From: Acanthochlamys bracteata
Lineage: Eukaryota; Streptophyta; Magnoliopsida; Pandanales; Velloziaceae
NCBI GenBank assembly: GCA_019914995.1
Contig: CM034126.1
Location: forward strand, 2,361,001 to 2,425,000
Reading direction: 5' to 3'
Length of the DNA: 64,000 nucleotides
The notes beneath the pieces are model-generated. The model made no database searches. It saw nothing but the letters and a program-made list of their open reading frames with translations, and was not told the DNA's origin. The number at the start of each line of letters is the position of its first letter. Within the stretch, counting starts at the first letter, position 1. Below are positions 24,739-35,999 of this stretch, in pieces. The position numbers and the translations under genes were made by a program.

Positions 24739-27700
24739 ATGGCGGGAAAAGCGGTGAGGATAACGTCGACGGCGCCTTGCGGCTTACGTGGGTCCCATCG
24801 TTGTCTCGCTTCTTGCCGCCGCAATCTTTGCGTTCCCGCTCGATTCTTCTTCTCTGAATTCCTTGGTGGTCGAATTAAGTTGCGAGCAGCTTCCGCTGCT
24901 GTCTCTCAACAACCAGCTGGCCGTCACTCAGTTGTTGCCATGGCCGCTGGGAGTGGTAATTACCTCGCTTTCTTTTAAATTTGTGTTTTCTTTTTTAGAT
25001 GAATCGAGGGAACTGTTTTTTGATTGCTGGATTTTGTTGAGTGCGGTAAGTGGAATGCGAATCGTTACTTATGAGACGTTGCGTTAGAGAAAAGTTAGTG
25101 CTGCTACTATTTATTTATTTTTTTTATATCATACGTTTTTATTGGTTGAATGTCTTATCTTGGTTTTGGGTTATATAGAGTTAAAAGGTTCTTTCCTTTT
25201 GGTATTTTTTAATAGCTTTTTTTTCAGGTTGGAAAAAAAGGAACATGCAATAGGTTATTGATTATTTGGTTGTTTATTTCTTTTGGCAATGTTGAAGTTC
25301 AATGGATGTGTAGTGTTCAATGATCTGTTTCTTTCGTTGTTAAATTGGTTTTGGGTGAAAAAAGAAACCTAAAGAAAAAGAAACACAGAAGAAATGGGTG
25401 TTCACTGAAATTTACCGATGATTTGGTTGTTTTTTGGTTGCATTGTGGAATATAAATTAAGAGGTGGGAAGCTTACGCTCTTCAACTCCAGCTGTGGATG
25501 AAAGTTTATGAGTTATTCTTAGAATTCAAGGTGCTCGGTAAAATGACTCTGAGAATATGCTTCACTGTAGCTTGAAAGTATACATGTCAAGTCATATTCA
25601 GAAGACTGTGCTGTCCTGCGAAAATATGGTGGTCCGTGTACTTCAGTTCGCATTTGTAAGCAACCAGTTTTGTGCACTTCGAAAATATGTTGTATGAATC
25701 TTTGCCAAAAACTGTTCTTTTTAGTGATTACCATGAACCCTAAGCATTTTCACTTGTTGCAAAAGAGTGCTGCTGCTAAACCTTAGCCTCTGTTTGACTC
25801 GTGCATGTGTTATGCATTTTGTCTTTAGTATGAACAAACTAATGCCTACATCATCTCTTCGTTATTTTGGAGTTATTCTCTTGATCTAGTGCCAATCTTC
25901 ACCACTATACTTTAGGGGAATGTCGGTTGTCAATGTACTTGCAAATTGCATATTTTAGCCCACCCACTTTATGTGCAATTCCTTACTGTCAACAGCATCA
26001 ACTGCATAGTCAGACTTCGAAGGTGAAAATGAGAAATAAGGACAACAAAAGAGTAGTCTGTGAAATAAAACATCGGCCTTTTGATGGCTAAAATTTGCAA
26101 GAGGTCTCTGTGATTTAGCTAGTGTTAAAAGCGGTCCCTAAGGTTTACTTTATTATGAAATGGTCCGTGAGATTTTGCTTATGATGCAAAAGAGTTCAGG
26201 GTTACTCTCTTATCTAGTGATAAATAGGATTTTATGTATGCTGGTAAAAGTCTCTGAATGTCAAATATCACTGATGATAAGTATCTAAAAATATTTTTTC
26301 CACTCCAAATAACAAAAATTCGGGATGATAGAACAAAAAACAGTAGGGACTTTTTTGCAGCATAAGTAAAACTATATGGACCATTTCATAACAAAATAAA
26401 CCTAAGGACCACTTTGCATCATAAGCAAAATCTTAAGGAATCATTTGGTAACAGTGTAAATCCTATGGACCGTTTTGACACTTTAGAAAAACCCAAGGAA
26501 CCTCTGGGTGACTTGGTCGTCTTTTGATAGAAACTGTTAACTGAAGAATGTCAAGATCGACAAATAGGAAAACTGTCTCAAAGATGAACATTGTGCAGAA
26601 TTGGAGAAGGGTTTGACACTTCAACGATGTTATTATGTTGTAGAAAGCTTAGCATTTGTCTAGTGAAGTTATTTTAACTAGGAGCCATACTTATACGCAG
26701 GCTAGGGAGGGATATCAAGTCTAGACTCTAGAATCGCCATATCCAAATAATTTAATAAGGCACATCCTTTTGGTGGAACTTATGATTGTCTAAGCATTTC
26801 TGATGTTTTGAATTATCATTTCCAAGTATGTTAATGATTTACTTTCCTTCTTCACAAAAAATTTATTTTCCGAGTATGTTAACTAGGAGCCACACATTTA
26901 CACAGTTTAGGGAGGAATGTCAAAGTCTAGAATCGCCTATCCAAATAATTTAATAAGGCAACATCCCCTTTGGTGGAAATTTATTATTGTCTAAGCATTT
27001 CTTACTTTTTGAACCATTTTCCAGGTATGTGGATGATTTGCTTCACAAAAACTTAATTTTTTGAACTTTGTTTACCTAAATAACATGCATGTAAGTCTCT
27101 GAAAAAGGTACATGAGATACATGTGCGTTTTGTTTAGTTTGTTTTTAGAATAGTTCTTCCAGGCGGTTATGTACTTTCTGGTATTGTACTTGACTGACAG
27201 AAGATATTTCTCTTGATTTTATTGAATTCCAGATTTCAAGCGAGAAGTTCCATTGAAAGACTACCGTAATATTGGAATCTGGCTCATATAGATGCTGGAA
27301 AGACAACAACTACTGAACGCATTCTGTACTACACAGGACGGAACTATAAAATTGGTGAGGTACATGAAGGAACAGCTACTATGGACTGGATGGAACAGGA
27401 GCAAGAAAGAGGAATTACCATTACACTCAGCAGCAACTACAACCTTTTGGAACAATCACAGGATTAACATTATTGACACTCCTGGTCATGTTGATTTCAC
27501 TCTTGAAGTAGAGCGTGCCCTCAGAGTCTTGGATGGTGCTATATGCTTGTTTGACAGTGTTGCTGGTGTGGAACCACAATCAGAAACTGTGTGGAGACAA
27601 GCTGATAAATATGGAGTTCCTAGGATATGCTTTGTTAATAAGATGGATCGTCTTGGTGCTAACTTTTTCAGGACAAGGGACATGATTGTTACAAATTTAG

Positions 27701-29867
27701 GCGCGAAACCTTTAGTCATTCAGCTACCAATTGGAGCAGAAGACACTTTCCAAGGAGTTGTTGATCTTATCAAGATGAAAGCAGTTGTGTGGTCTGGGGA
27801 AGAACTGGGTGCAAAGTATTCTTTTCAAGATACACCAGCTGATTTTGAGGATATGGCTCAAGAGTACCGAAACTTATTGATGGAAACTGTGGTCGAACTG
27901 GATGATAGCTCTATGGAGAACTATCTTGAAGGAGTCGAACCAGATGAGGAAACTATTAAAAAATTAATTAGAAAAGGAACCATTGGGAGCAATTTTGTTC
28001 CAGTTTTATGTGGCTCTGCATTTAAAAACAAAGGCGTCCAGCTGCTACTAGATGCTGTTGTTGATTATTTGCCTTCTCCAGTTGAATTGCCTGCAATGAA
28101 AGGTACTGATGTTGATGATCCAGAAAAGACACTTGAGAGGCGCCCAAGTGATGAAGAGCCATTTGCAGGACTAGCTTTCAAGATCATGAGCGACCCATTT
28201 GTGGGATCTCTTACATTTGTAAGAATTTATTCAGGGAGGTTGGCTGCTGGTTCTTATGTCCTGAATGCCAATAGAGGGAAGAAAGAGAGAATAGGCAGGC
28301 TATTGGAGATGCATGCTAACAGTAGAGAGGACATCAAATATGCTTTGACCGGTGACATTGTTGCTCTGGCTGGTTTGAAGGACACAATCACTGGAGAAAC
28401 ACTCTGTGATCCGGAGAAACCCATTGTACTTGAAAGAATGGACTTCCCAGATCCTGTCATCAAGGTAGCAATAGAGCCCAAGACAAAGGCTGATGTTGAT
28501 AAGATGGCTGTTGGCCTTATAAAGCTTGCTCAAGAAGACCCATCTTTCCATTTCTCACGTGATGAGGAGATAAACCAGACTGTGATTGAAGGAATGGGAG
28601 AGCTCCATCTTGAGATCATTGTAGATCGATTGAAGAGAGAATTCAAGGTATGCATTAGTTTTGTATATTTCTCAGGTTATCATAAGATCTTTTTCTCACT
28701 TTATTTTTGTCTCTTGTTATTACATAATTCTAAGAAATTGGAGTTTGTTATTAAAGGTAGAGGCAAATGTTGGTGCACCTCAAGTAAATTACCTTGAGAG
28801 CATATCTAAAGTCTCTGAGGTGCAATATATCCACAAAAAACAGTCTGGAGGACAAGGTCAATTTGCAGACATCACTGTCCGGTTCGAACCTCTAGAGCCC
28901 GGCAGTGGATACGAGTTCAAGAGTGAAATAAAGGGTGGAGCTGTGCCCAAAGAATACATCCCAGGTGTCATGAAAGGGCTAGAAGAGTGCATGTCTAATG
29001 GTGTTCTTGCTGGGTACCCTGCCGTAGATGTCCGAGCTGTCCTAGTAGATGGATCATATCATGAAGTTGACTCCAGTGTTTTGGCATTTCAATTGGCAGC
29101 CCGGGGTGCTTTCCGTAATGGAATGAGGAAAGCAGGTCCCAAGATGCTGGAGCCCATAATGAAGGTCGAAGTAGTCACCCCAGATGAGCATCTTGGTGAT
29201 GTTATTGGTGATCTCAACTCAAGAAGTGGACAAATTAATAGTTTTGGTGACAAACCAGGTGGTCTTAAAGTATAGTTTCTCATCCTTCTACAAATTTGAT
29301 ATCTTCAATTAAAATAACTTGCCATTTTAATTCGATTGCTAGTTTGCATATCTACAGCACATATGATGACCCAAACTACTACTTTCAGACGAGAAACTGA
29401 TGATTTAGGAGAATACCTTCTAATTTCTTACATCGTTTAAAATGCTATGAGACATTGAACTTCCAAAAGTTTGTTGTCATTAATTTTTGAAGTGGGCTTT
29501 ATCCTGTTCACAGATCGCTAAGGTCTTCAGGCCTTTCTATTTCAATTGATTTTTCCTAGAAGTTACTAACAGTCTCTTTTTTTCAAGAAACTCTCTCTTT
29601 TTATCCAGTTTTGCACAGACTGCCTTTATATAGGTTATAGTGTTTAACATCTTTCTTTATGTTTTACATGAGAACTTTATCTTATATCATATAAATGTAG
29701 GTGGTTGATTCTTTGGTGCCACTGGCAGAGATGTTTCAATATGTCAGTACTCTTCGTGGAATGACAAAGGGTCGTGGCTACACTATGCAACTCTCAAAAT
29801 TAATGTGGTGCCACAACATATCCAGAACCAGCTGTCTTCTAAGAAGGAGGAGGCAGTTGCAGCTTGA
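24739..29867 (+). CDS. Chloroplast elongation factor G (cpEF-G, SCO1 type) with three frame breaks
   Basis: Exons 24739-24955, 27233-28647, 28757-29269 and 29701-29867 join in phase. The implied protein, if the breaks are repaired, is about 770 residues. EF-G is the GTPase that translocates tRNA and mRNA on the plastid ribosome. Exon 1 encodes a basic, Ser/Ala/Arg-rich transit-like leader. Later blocks are highly conserved: DTPGH (27475-27489), NKMD (27637-27648), [53 protein letters not shown] and [12 protein letters not shown]. Breaks: one base missing at 27279/27280 gives TAG at 27289; one extra C near 27426 restores frame; one base missing near 29801-29803 shifts the tail, with the true TGA at 29865. 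One codon is also lost in the usual TKGRASYTM (here TKGRGYTM). Assembly error or a decaying copy; identity is certain. Confidence 0.93.
26086..26520. mobile_element. MITE with long terminal inverted repeats in EF-G intron 1
   Basis: The two ends are inverted copies containing AGAGGT(C/T), CGGTCC, TTATGAAATGGTCC and TTTTGCTTATGATGCAAA, over more than 150 bp per side. The 8-mer CTTTTGAT flanks it at 26078-26085 and 26521-26528, a probable target-site duplication. No transposase is encoded. Long inverted repeats with an 8-9-bp duplication suggest a Mutator-like or hAT-like MITE. Confidence 0.75.
26677..27063 (+). repeat. Tandem duplication of about 200 bp in EF-G intron 1
   Basis: Copy one (about 26677-26880) and copy two (about 26881-27063) both begin AACTAGGAGCCA, include CCAAATAATTTAATAAGGCA and TTGTCTAAGCATTTCT, and end with a CTTCACAAAAA stretch. 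They are diverged and lie just before exon 2. Confidence 0.8.
27279..27426 (+). other. Out-of-frame P-loop/switch I segment of EF-G between two compensating indels
   Basis: From the missing base at 27279/27280 to the extra C near 27426, the EF-G frame is displaced. The displaced frame still encodes the P-loop ([11 protein letters not shown]) and the segment to GITIT without a stop, so only the two indels are damaging. As written, normal translation stops at 27289-27291. Confidence 0.9.
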
Positions 29868-30683
29868 CATAACAATACTCACTTTGATATGTTTTGCAGG
29901 TGGACTGCGTAGCATGCTTCTTGCATATAGATCTTTGCCATTAAATACATCTTTTAGCCCCAGTTGTAACTACCTTGCCTTAGATACATCGTGCCCAAGC
30001 ATCTATACAATTTTTGTACATGAGGTATTTGGTCGACCATTATTTATTCCATTGTAGGCTGCCATGATCCCTGGCATGCTTGCTTTGCTTTTGCTTTTGC
30101 TTTCGTATTTAACAGTTGGGTGGTTTTTGCCTAAGATGTCCAGGCCTTCGTTAGGCACGAACAGCAGAGTACAGCATCTTTATTCATAACTGCATAGAGG
30201 GCACATAGTGTAAGAACGACTACAAAGTGTACACTAAAGAGAGTCGTTTCATACTCCGCTGACCCCATTGACAAAATACATGCTAAGAACTTAGCAAATG
30301 GCATACAACCAGCTTCCAGACCAGTATGTATTGAATTCTATTTCCTTAACACAGCAAGATGCAGAATCTGCTTACATTCAACAAAAATGGTTTCTCTCCT
30401 CGAGGATATTCACCTCTTTTAGAAACAAATCATACTTGTGGTTTAACTTTCAGCAACATGGCTAAGAAACTATGTGCACTTTTTACCAGATTTTAAGATG
30501 ACTGGCTAGGTATAATCATACAAATGTAAACAAGTATTGAAGGCAACTGGAACTCTGCTTTGCAAAACTGTAAGTTTGTAAAGAAAATATTTCATATCAC
30601 TTAAAAGAAAAAATTGTGTATGATCCACTGAGTACATCCTCAACAAGATTTCTAGGTGGTCGCTACAGTTAGCTGCAATGCAG
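29868..30683. other. Convergent 3' flanks of EF-G and the Jagunal-like gene
   Basis: The two genes point at each other here, so the interval should hold both 3' untranslated regions. In the shifted frame the EF-G reading runs on to 30057, which is not a natural C-terminus. From about 30429 the left arm of the inverted repeat begins. No gene is seen. Confidence 0.55.
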
Positions 30684-31204
30684 TCACGAAGCTCTTCTAG
30701 GTGACATGTTCTGCACAAGAGCAACTGTAATGATGATTGCAACAATTTGCAATATAATACCTGCAAAGGCTTGGAAATTTGACTAAGATAAGAATTTTTT
30801 TAAATGTAAGTTGTAGAAGGTGTCTAATGAGAAAGTTGGTTTTCATTACCAAGAGAAACACGTCCTCCCTCGACCAGTTCATAACTTGTTATTGATGATA
30901 TATCAAGTTGCTGGATAGCCTGGTGGACAACAAAGAAATAAGACTCCATGTAACGGTAAATAAGTCCAACAAAGTGCAAATAGTCACAGCTTCATAAGTA
31001 CTCACTAAATACTTGCCTAGAGTTTAATTAGTGAGGAAGGTAAAACAGAAAACATGATGCATCTAAGGTAGCTGCTAAGAGGCAACATGTAACAAATACC
31101 TATTGCAAAGGAAATCAGATTTCGGAAAAAGTCTAAACATGTTAGGAGTTTAATAAACAGGATAATATGGTCAGTTGATAACTTGCTGAAGCACTTTTAC
31201 AATA
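30429..31204 (-). repeat. Left arm of an inverted repeat (Jagunal-like exons 5-6 and flanks)
   Basis: This 776-bp stretch is the reverse complement of 32600-33369 with roughly 90 percent identity by eye. It carries functional exons 5 and 6, the intron between them, part of intron 4 and about 255 bp downstream of the stop. The spacer (31205-32599) holds exons 1-4. Confidence 0.92.
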
Positions 31205-32522
31205 GATTTGTTCAACTACATGAACACGCCAACTTCTTGAAAGAAGTCAAGAGATAGAAACAAGTTGCATCAGGTATTTAAAGAACATCATACACCATCT
31301 CTTAATTACGAAGAAAAGACCAATCAACTGTCCAACAAGTAAAGAATGGTGTCAAAGATAGTTACATTTCAAAGAGAAGATGAAAGATGGACTTAGTTAT
31401 GATATGAATATGAATTCAGTAAATGGATGAAGCCAATTATCCTTCCCCAAAATTAAAGCAATTAAAGCAAGAGTGGAGCATCTTCCTGTAAGCTATCTTT
31501 ACATTCTTGCCAGCAACAAAAGCCACACATGACCGCAGTTTCTAAAACAGGCTGTATTTCAACTGGCAAATGTGTTGCACAATTGCAACAATGGGATGAT
31601 TGGTACAAGTTATGCTACTGGATGCTAAGTATGGGCAGACCAAAGTTGACAATGTAGCAGCTCTCTCAACGTATAAACTTGACAAATTTATAGCCAAGGC
31701 ACATTAAAGTATGATCATATATATGGCCTTAACTCTTTAAATTTGTGTCTTTAGTCAGAATAAACAAATGTCAACAAGTCCTATAGACAGAAGTTCATAC
31801 CTTTATAAACAAATTACTCCTGACTAAACAAACAACTGAAAGTGCAGTAGCAATTGACGACACGATGAGGAAGAATCTTAGCAAAACCTTCTGACTCCAT
31901 CTCCGGCCTATAAATTTCGAAAACAAAGAAATGTACAATTCTTACAAGAATAAAAGCATTCAAAAAGCAGAAAGAGTGTTGGATTGCAAAATTCATGCAT
32001 AGAATTACTGAATAAGCAATCTTTACCTAGCTCTCCAATCAACACGGAAAGAAAACCAACAGCGTTTGAAATGAAGACAAAATTTTTAATCCCAGTTTCA
32101 ACTTTAGAACCTAAAATAAATACCAAGAGACATCCTAAAGCGTAGCTAACAGCCTGCACTAGAAAATAATTCAAATAAGCCCAGAATCAAAATTACATAA
32201 AACTAGCGAATCAAAGATATGAAAAAGAAGAAGCAGAAGAAGAGAAGGGATTTGATTTAACTTGCCTGAAGAACAAGAAGATTTCGGAGATGAGTCTTTC
32301 CTCGAGCAACCTTAGTGTACCCTATAAATTTCCAACAAAATCGAAAGAGAGAATGAGAGAATTAAAAGATTGAGAGAAACTTTTTCCTTTGAAGAAATAA
32401 TTATGGAGAGTAGTAGGCTGAGGTAGGTAGGGGGCATTACGGGAATCAACAACCATGCGGTAGGAGAAATCAGAGCCGTCGGTTCCTGTCGGACGACCGG
32501 AAACTGCTCTGCGCTGCTGCAT
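30684..32522 (-). CDS. Small four-helix membrane protein, GTDGSDF family (Jagunal-like)
   Basis: Six exons (32522-32441, 32321-32266, 32153-32027, 31907-31801, 30919-30850, 30760-30684) join in phase and encode 172 residues. The N-terminal GTDGSDF motif (13-19), then YRMVVDSRY, is shared with plant proteins annotated as Jagunal-like; animal Jagunal also starts with GTDGSDF and acts in the endoplasmic reticulum. Four hydrophobic helices are visible at about 46-63, 71-88, 97-117 and 148-165, and the tail QNMSPRRAS is basic. Intron 2 appears to use a GC donor (CAG/GCAAGT). Role in plants is not established; ER membrane location is inferred from the family. Exons 5 and 6 are duplicated in inverted orientation upstream of the start codon. 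Confidence 0.85.
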
Positions 32523-32599
32523 CGCTAAACTCTATCTGGATAACTATCCGTCTGACTCACCGCACGGCGGAGTAATGAATCCCAACCGAACAAGACAGC

Positions 32600-33369
32600 T
32601 ATTGTAAAAGTGCTTCAGCAAGTTATCAACTGATCATATTATCCTGTTTATTAAACACCTAACATGTTTAGAATTTTTCCAAGATCTGATTTCCTTTGCC
32701 ATAGGTATTTGTTTCACGTCGCCTCTTAGCAGCTAAATAGATGCATCACGTTTTCTATTTTACCTTCCTTACTAATTAAATTCTAGGCAAGTATTTAGTG
32801 AGTACTTATGAAACTGTGACTATTTGCACTTTTTTGGACTTACTGTTACATGGAGGAGTCCTATTTCTTTGTTGTCCACCAGGTTATCCAGAATATCATC
32901 AATAACAAGTTATGAACTGGCCGAGGGAGGACGCGTTTCTCTTGGTAATGAAAACCAACTTTCTCATTAGACACCTTCTACAACTTACATTTTCTTTAAT
33001 TCTTGTCCTAGTCAAATTTTAAAGACTTTGCAGGTACTATATTGCAAATTGTTGCAATCATCATCACAATCGCTCTTGTGCAAAACATGTCACCTAGAAG
33101 AGCTTCATGACTGCATTGCAGCTAACTGTGTAGCGACCAGCTAGGAATCTTGTTGAGGATGTACTCAGTGGATCATACACAATTTGTTCTTTGAAGTGAT
33201 ATGAAATATTTTCATTACGAACTTACAATTTTTGCAAAGCAGAGTTGTAATTGCCTTCAATACTTATTTACAAATGTATGATTATACCTAGCCAGTCATC
33301 CTAAAATCTGGTCAAAAGTGCACAAAGTTTCTTAGCCATGTTGCTGAAAGCTAAAGCAGAAGTATGGTT
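32600..33369 (+). repeat. Right arm of the inverted repeat (duplicated 3' end of the Jagunal-like gene)
   Basis: Read on the plus strand it repeats the left arm's minus strand, starting at ATTGTAAAAGTGCTTCAGCA and running to the AGTATGGTT edge near 33369. It begins only 78 bp upstream of the Jagunal-like start codon at 32522, so that gene's promoter must lie inside or beyond this copy. Confidence 0.92.
32883..33110 (+). pseudogene. Inverted pseudo-copy of Jagunal-like exons 5 and 6
   Basis: Exon 5 copy at 32883-32944 has a net loss of 8 bases after ATCCAG, which breaks its frame. Exon 6 copy at 33034-33110 is full length (77 bp), with the same acceptor context, the same NMSPRRAS tail and a TGA stop. 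No exons 1-4 accompany them on this strand, so this is a partial gene copy. Confidence 0.9.
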
Positions 33370-33475
33370 AGGTTAGGTTTTCAGGTTTAGTTTTGGGTTA
33401 GGCTTTACGTTAGGGTTTTAGGTTTTGGGATTTAGGTTAGATTTTGGAACTTAGGTTTAGGTTAGGTAGGCAAAA
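33366..33475 (+). repeat. Degenerate interstitial telomere-like tract
   Basis: A run of TTAGG-containing units (GGTTAGGTTAGGTTTT, TTACGTTAGGGTTTTAGG, GGATTTAGGTTAG and similar) abuts the outer edge of the right inverted-repeat arm. It resembles diverged plant telomere repeats (TTTAGGG). Confidence 0.75.
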
Positions 33476-34500
33476 TGGAATGGTAAATTAGATGACTTCA
33501 ATATTATGAGGATAGCCAAACAATTTAGCATACAATATATGTTAAAATCTGTATAAGAAATAGATGCATCATTTCTAACTAACTAGTATATTTTGAGAAA
33601 TGACTGAAATCTACGGATTATGTGCAGATTCTAGCTACACTTCCCAATATGGTGTCCTAAGAAGATTATCGTTCAAACATTAACAAATAGCTACATAAAT
33701 GGATTGCCACTTTGAGTGGAGAAAATGGAGAACATAAGCACAGGTTAACTTTGATTTGGTATTGAATGTGGCATGAGGAATAGCTAATCTGATTTACTAT
33801 GAACGATCATATTTTATGGGGGAAAGATATTCAGTTGTTCAGGATAAGACAAAGTTATACTAATATACGGCTACAGTAATATCCCATGACTAGTCATACG
33901 CCATAAATCAATATAAATATACAGGATGTTAGCATCTTACAACCTCAATCTCATAGTCAAATTACTCTAAGATATATTTCACTTCAGAAAAAGTTGCAAT
34001 AGCACCAAACCTTTCTTTGTTTCAGCTCAAAACAATAAAAATAAGCAATTCTAAACACGACAATCAACCAGATCTGAAAAGGAAAACTAAATTTTCTAGC
34101 CAAAAAAAAATTAAATACAAAGGTGCTAAACTATTCAGCTAAACTGCTCCAAACATATACTAGCTATCAGCTAAAGAGTTAGAAGAGGTGGATTATATAT
34201 GAAATTTCAACAAAAATGATAAACTACCTACACTCATTAGTAGAATATCAGAGCGATTCAAGTAAATTCAAGCATCAAAGCTTCCTACATTCAAAATCTA
34301 ATTAACTACAGACACAGAAAACACCAATGCAAACAACTACAGAACCAACCAAAACAAGTGAAACAACACAGCCTCAAATCAGATCTATAAAACATGAACA
34401 GAGATCTCACCAACAACTAACAGTTACATAAGCTTGTACCAATCCACATTCGAGAAAGAAATCTATCTAACACTTGAACCAAGAAGTCAACAATTCTTTT
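33476..34500. other. Intergenic region, no gene seen
   Basis: AT-rich sequence between the telomere-like tract and the leader-like patch at 34.5 kb. No open frame, splice pattern or repeat that I recognise. Confidence 0.5.
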
Positions 34501-34960
34501 TACCTATTTGATTGAGATTAAAATGCCTCGGATCCAACAGCATAGAACCGAACTACCCAAAAAAATGTGTAATGAGAAAAACAAGTAGAGAGAGCGAGAG
34601 AAAGAGAGAGTGAGAGAGAAAGAAAGACAGAGACAGAGAGAGCGAGGGATACGAGAAATATGTTTAGTTACCTTTTCGTAGTAGTCTCCCCGCTCGCGAG
34701 CTCGATTGGCCTGCACAACGGCTACAGAGATAGAAGTAGTGAAGAAAAGAAGACGAGAGAGTGAAGATCGGTGTCGGAGAAAAAACACGCTCGCCGGGAT
34801 AAGGGATCGCTGCGAGGATGGGTCGGAGCCGAGCGAAGAAGAACACCTAGGGATCAAGTAGGTGTGAGCGAATGAGAGGTGAATGGCTAGGTGTGTGTGA
34901 TTTTGTGAACTTAATAGGGTCAAAAAAGACCTTTCTACACCTTGGGAGAAGAGTCGCACG
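34500..34960 (-). other. Leader-like GC-richer patch with splice donor
   Basis: On the minus strand, a pyrimidine-rich stretch with many TCTTC and CGCTC motifs ends ACTACGAAAAG followed by GTAACT, a plausible donor near 34673. It looks like a promoter plus 5' untranslated exon. No matching coding exon lies immediately downstream; the next minus-strand coding exon is the Jagunal-like exon 1 at 32522. A GA-rich simple repeat (about 34584-34646) follows. The frames at 34504-34959 are of low complexity and not supported as protein. Confidence 0.35.
34584..34646 (+). repeat. GA-rich simple repeat
   Basis: An imperfect AGAGAG tract lies in the putative leader/intron region. CT-rich tracts on the transcribed strand are common in plant 5' untranslated regions and promoters. 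Confidence 0.7.
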
Positions 34961-35999
34961 CGTCTTGTTCATAAAAGCTACACCGAGTAGTTTTTTTTTT
35001 TTAAACTTATAAGTTAAAATAGCTTATAAGTTACCCAACCAAACACCCCAAATATATTATTTGCAATTTTAAAAAAAACCTATCCAAACAGCCCCTTAAT
35101 GTATTTGGTGAGCAACCATATGGCCCACGCATGTAAAGTATTATGTTTTAGTTTCTAACGAAAGAAAATTTCATCTACTTCTTCAATAACAGCGACAACT
35201 CCAGCAGTAATCCTAAATCATTCACAGCACACTTTCTTATGAGTTGGGTAATTACAATGATTTCTCTCGTATTTGATAAATGGTGTAATAAGATACATAA
35301 GAACTTGAAGAGTAGAAGTGTTGCCATGTCCGCTAAGTAATTATCTCATAACTAATTTTTTTCTTTCTACTAACTTATTTTCTTCTACTAACCACAAAAA
35401 TTATTTAAATGGTGCTATAGTCATAAATTAACTTTCTCCTTCCACTAACAATTTGTTTGGATTGCATAGTAATAAGAAGTAGGACGGAGAATGGAAGGAA
35501 CAGTTAGGAAATGAAGAAGAAGGAAGGGAAGAGTAAAGGCTTAATGTTGTTTGAATAATTAGTAAAGAGAAAGAGGTGTAAGATTAAATTGTGTTTAGAT
35601 TTGAAGAGTAAAGATAAAAAGCAATAGAAGGGAAATTATGAGTAGAAAACTAAAACGCCCTTTTTTTGTTGTATGTAATTTTTTTAATTAGAGTGTAAAT
35701 TATATTTTCTGTTTTTTTAAATGCTTCGGTCTCACAAATTGAGTTAAAATTTAACTTATTTTTAAATTATTGAAAACATACTTTTTTAGTAGTTTATCAA
35801 GAAATAATTTCTTTTATCTCCTTAGGTATATTATCATATCCTTGCGTTGAAGGTTCCATTGAAGTGTTCCTCTTTATAGTGGCATCTTGAAGTCTTTATA
35901 GGACTATGAAAAAAACACACAATAAAATGATTAACTTATCAAGTAGTGAAAATACTGACGCAATATTCAATGTATGATGGAACACGTAAATATAGATTT

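Noticed and set aside
24788-25087. Open frame of 99 codons overlapping EF-G exon 1
   Set aside because: It lies in another frame of the transit-peptide exon and continues into the intron; the EF-G frame with its clean donor at 24955 explains the region.
27292-28797. Starting EF-G translation at the ATG at 27292
   Set aside because: The first 45 codons are a frame-shifted reading of the P-loop region and match nothing, so this is an artefact of the indels.
29701-30057. EF-G tail reading through to 30057
   Set aside because: After about 29800 the sequence departs from the family, while the other frame gives the conserved tail and a TGA at 29865.
34504-34959. 151-codon minus-strand frame at the leader-like patch
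   Set aside because: Ser/Leu/Arg-rich translation of a CT-rich leader; no conserved features.
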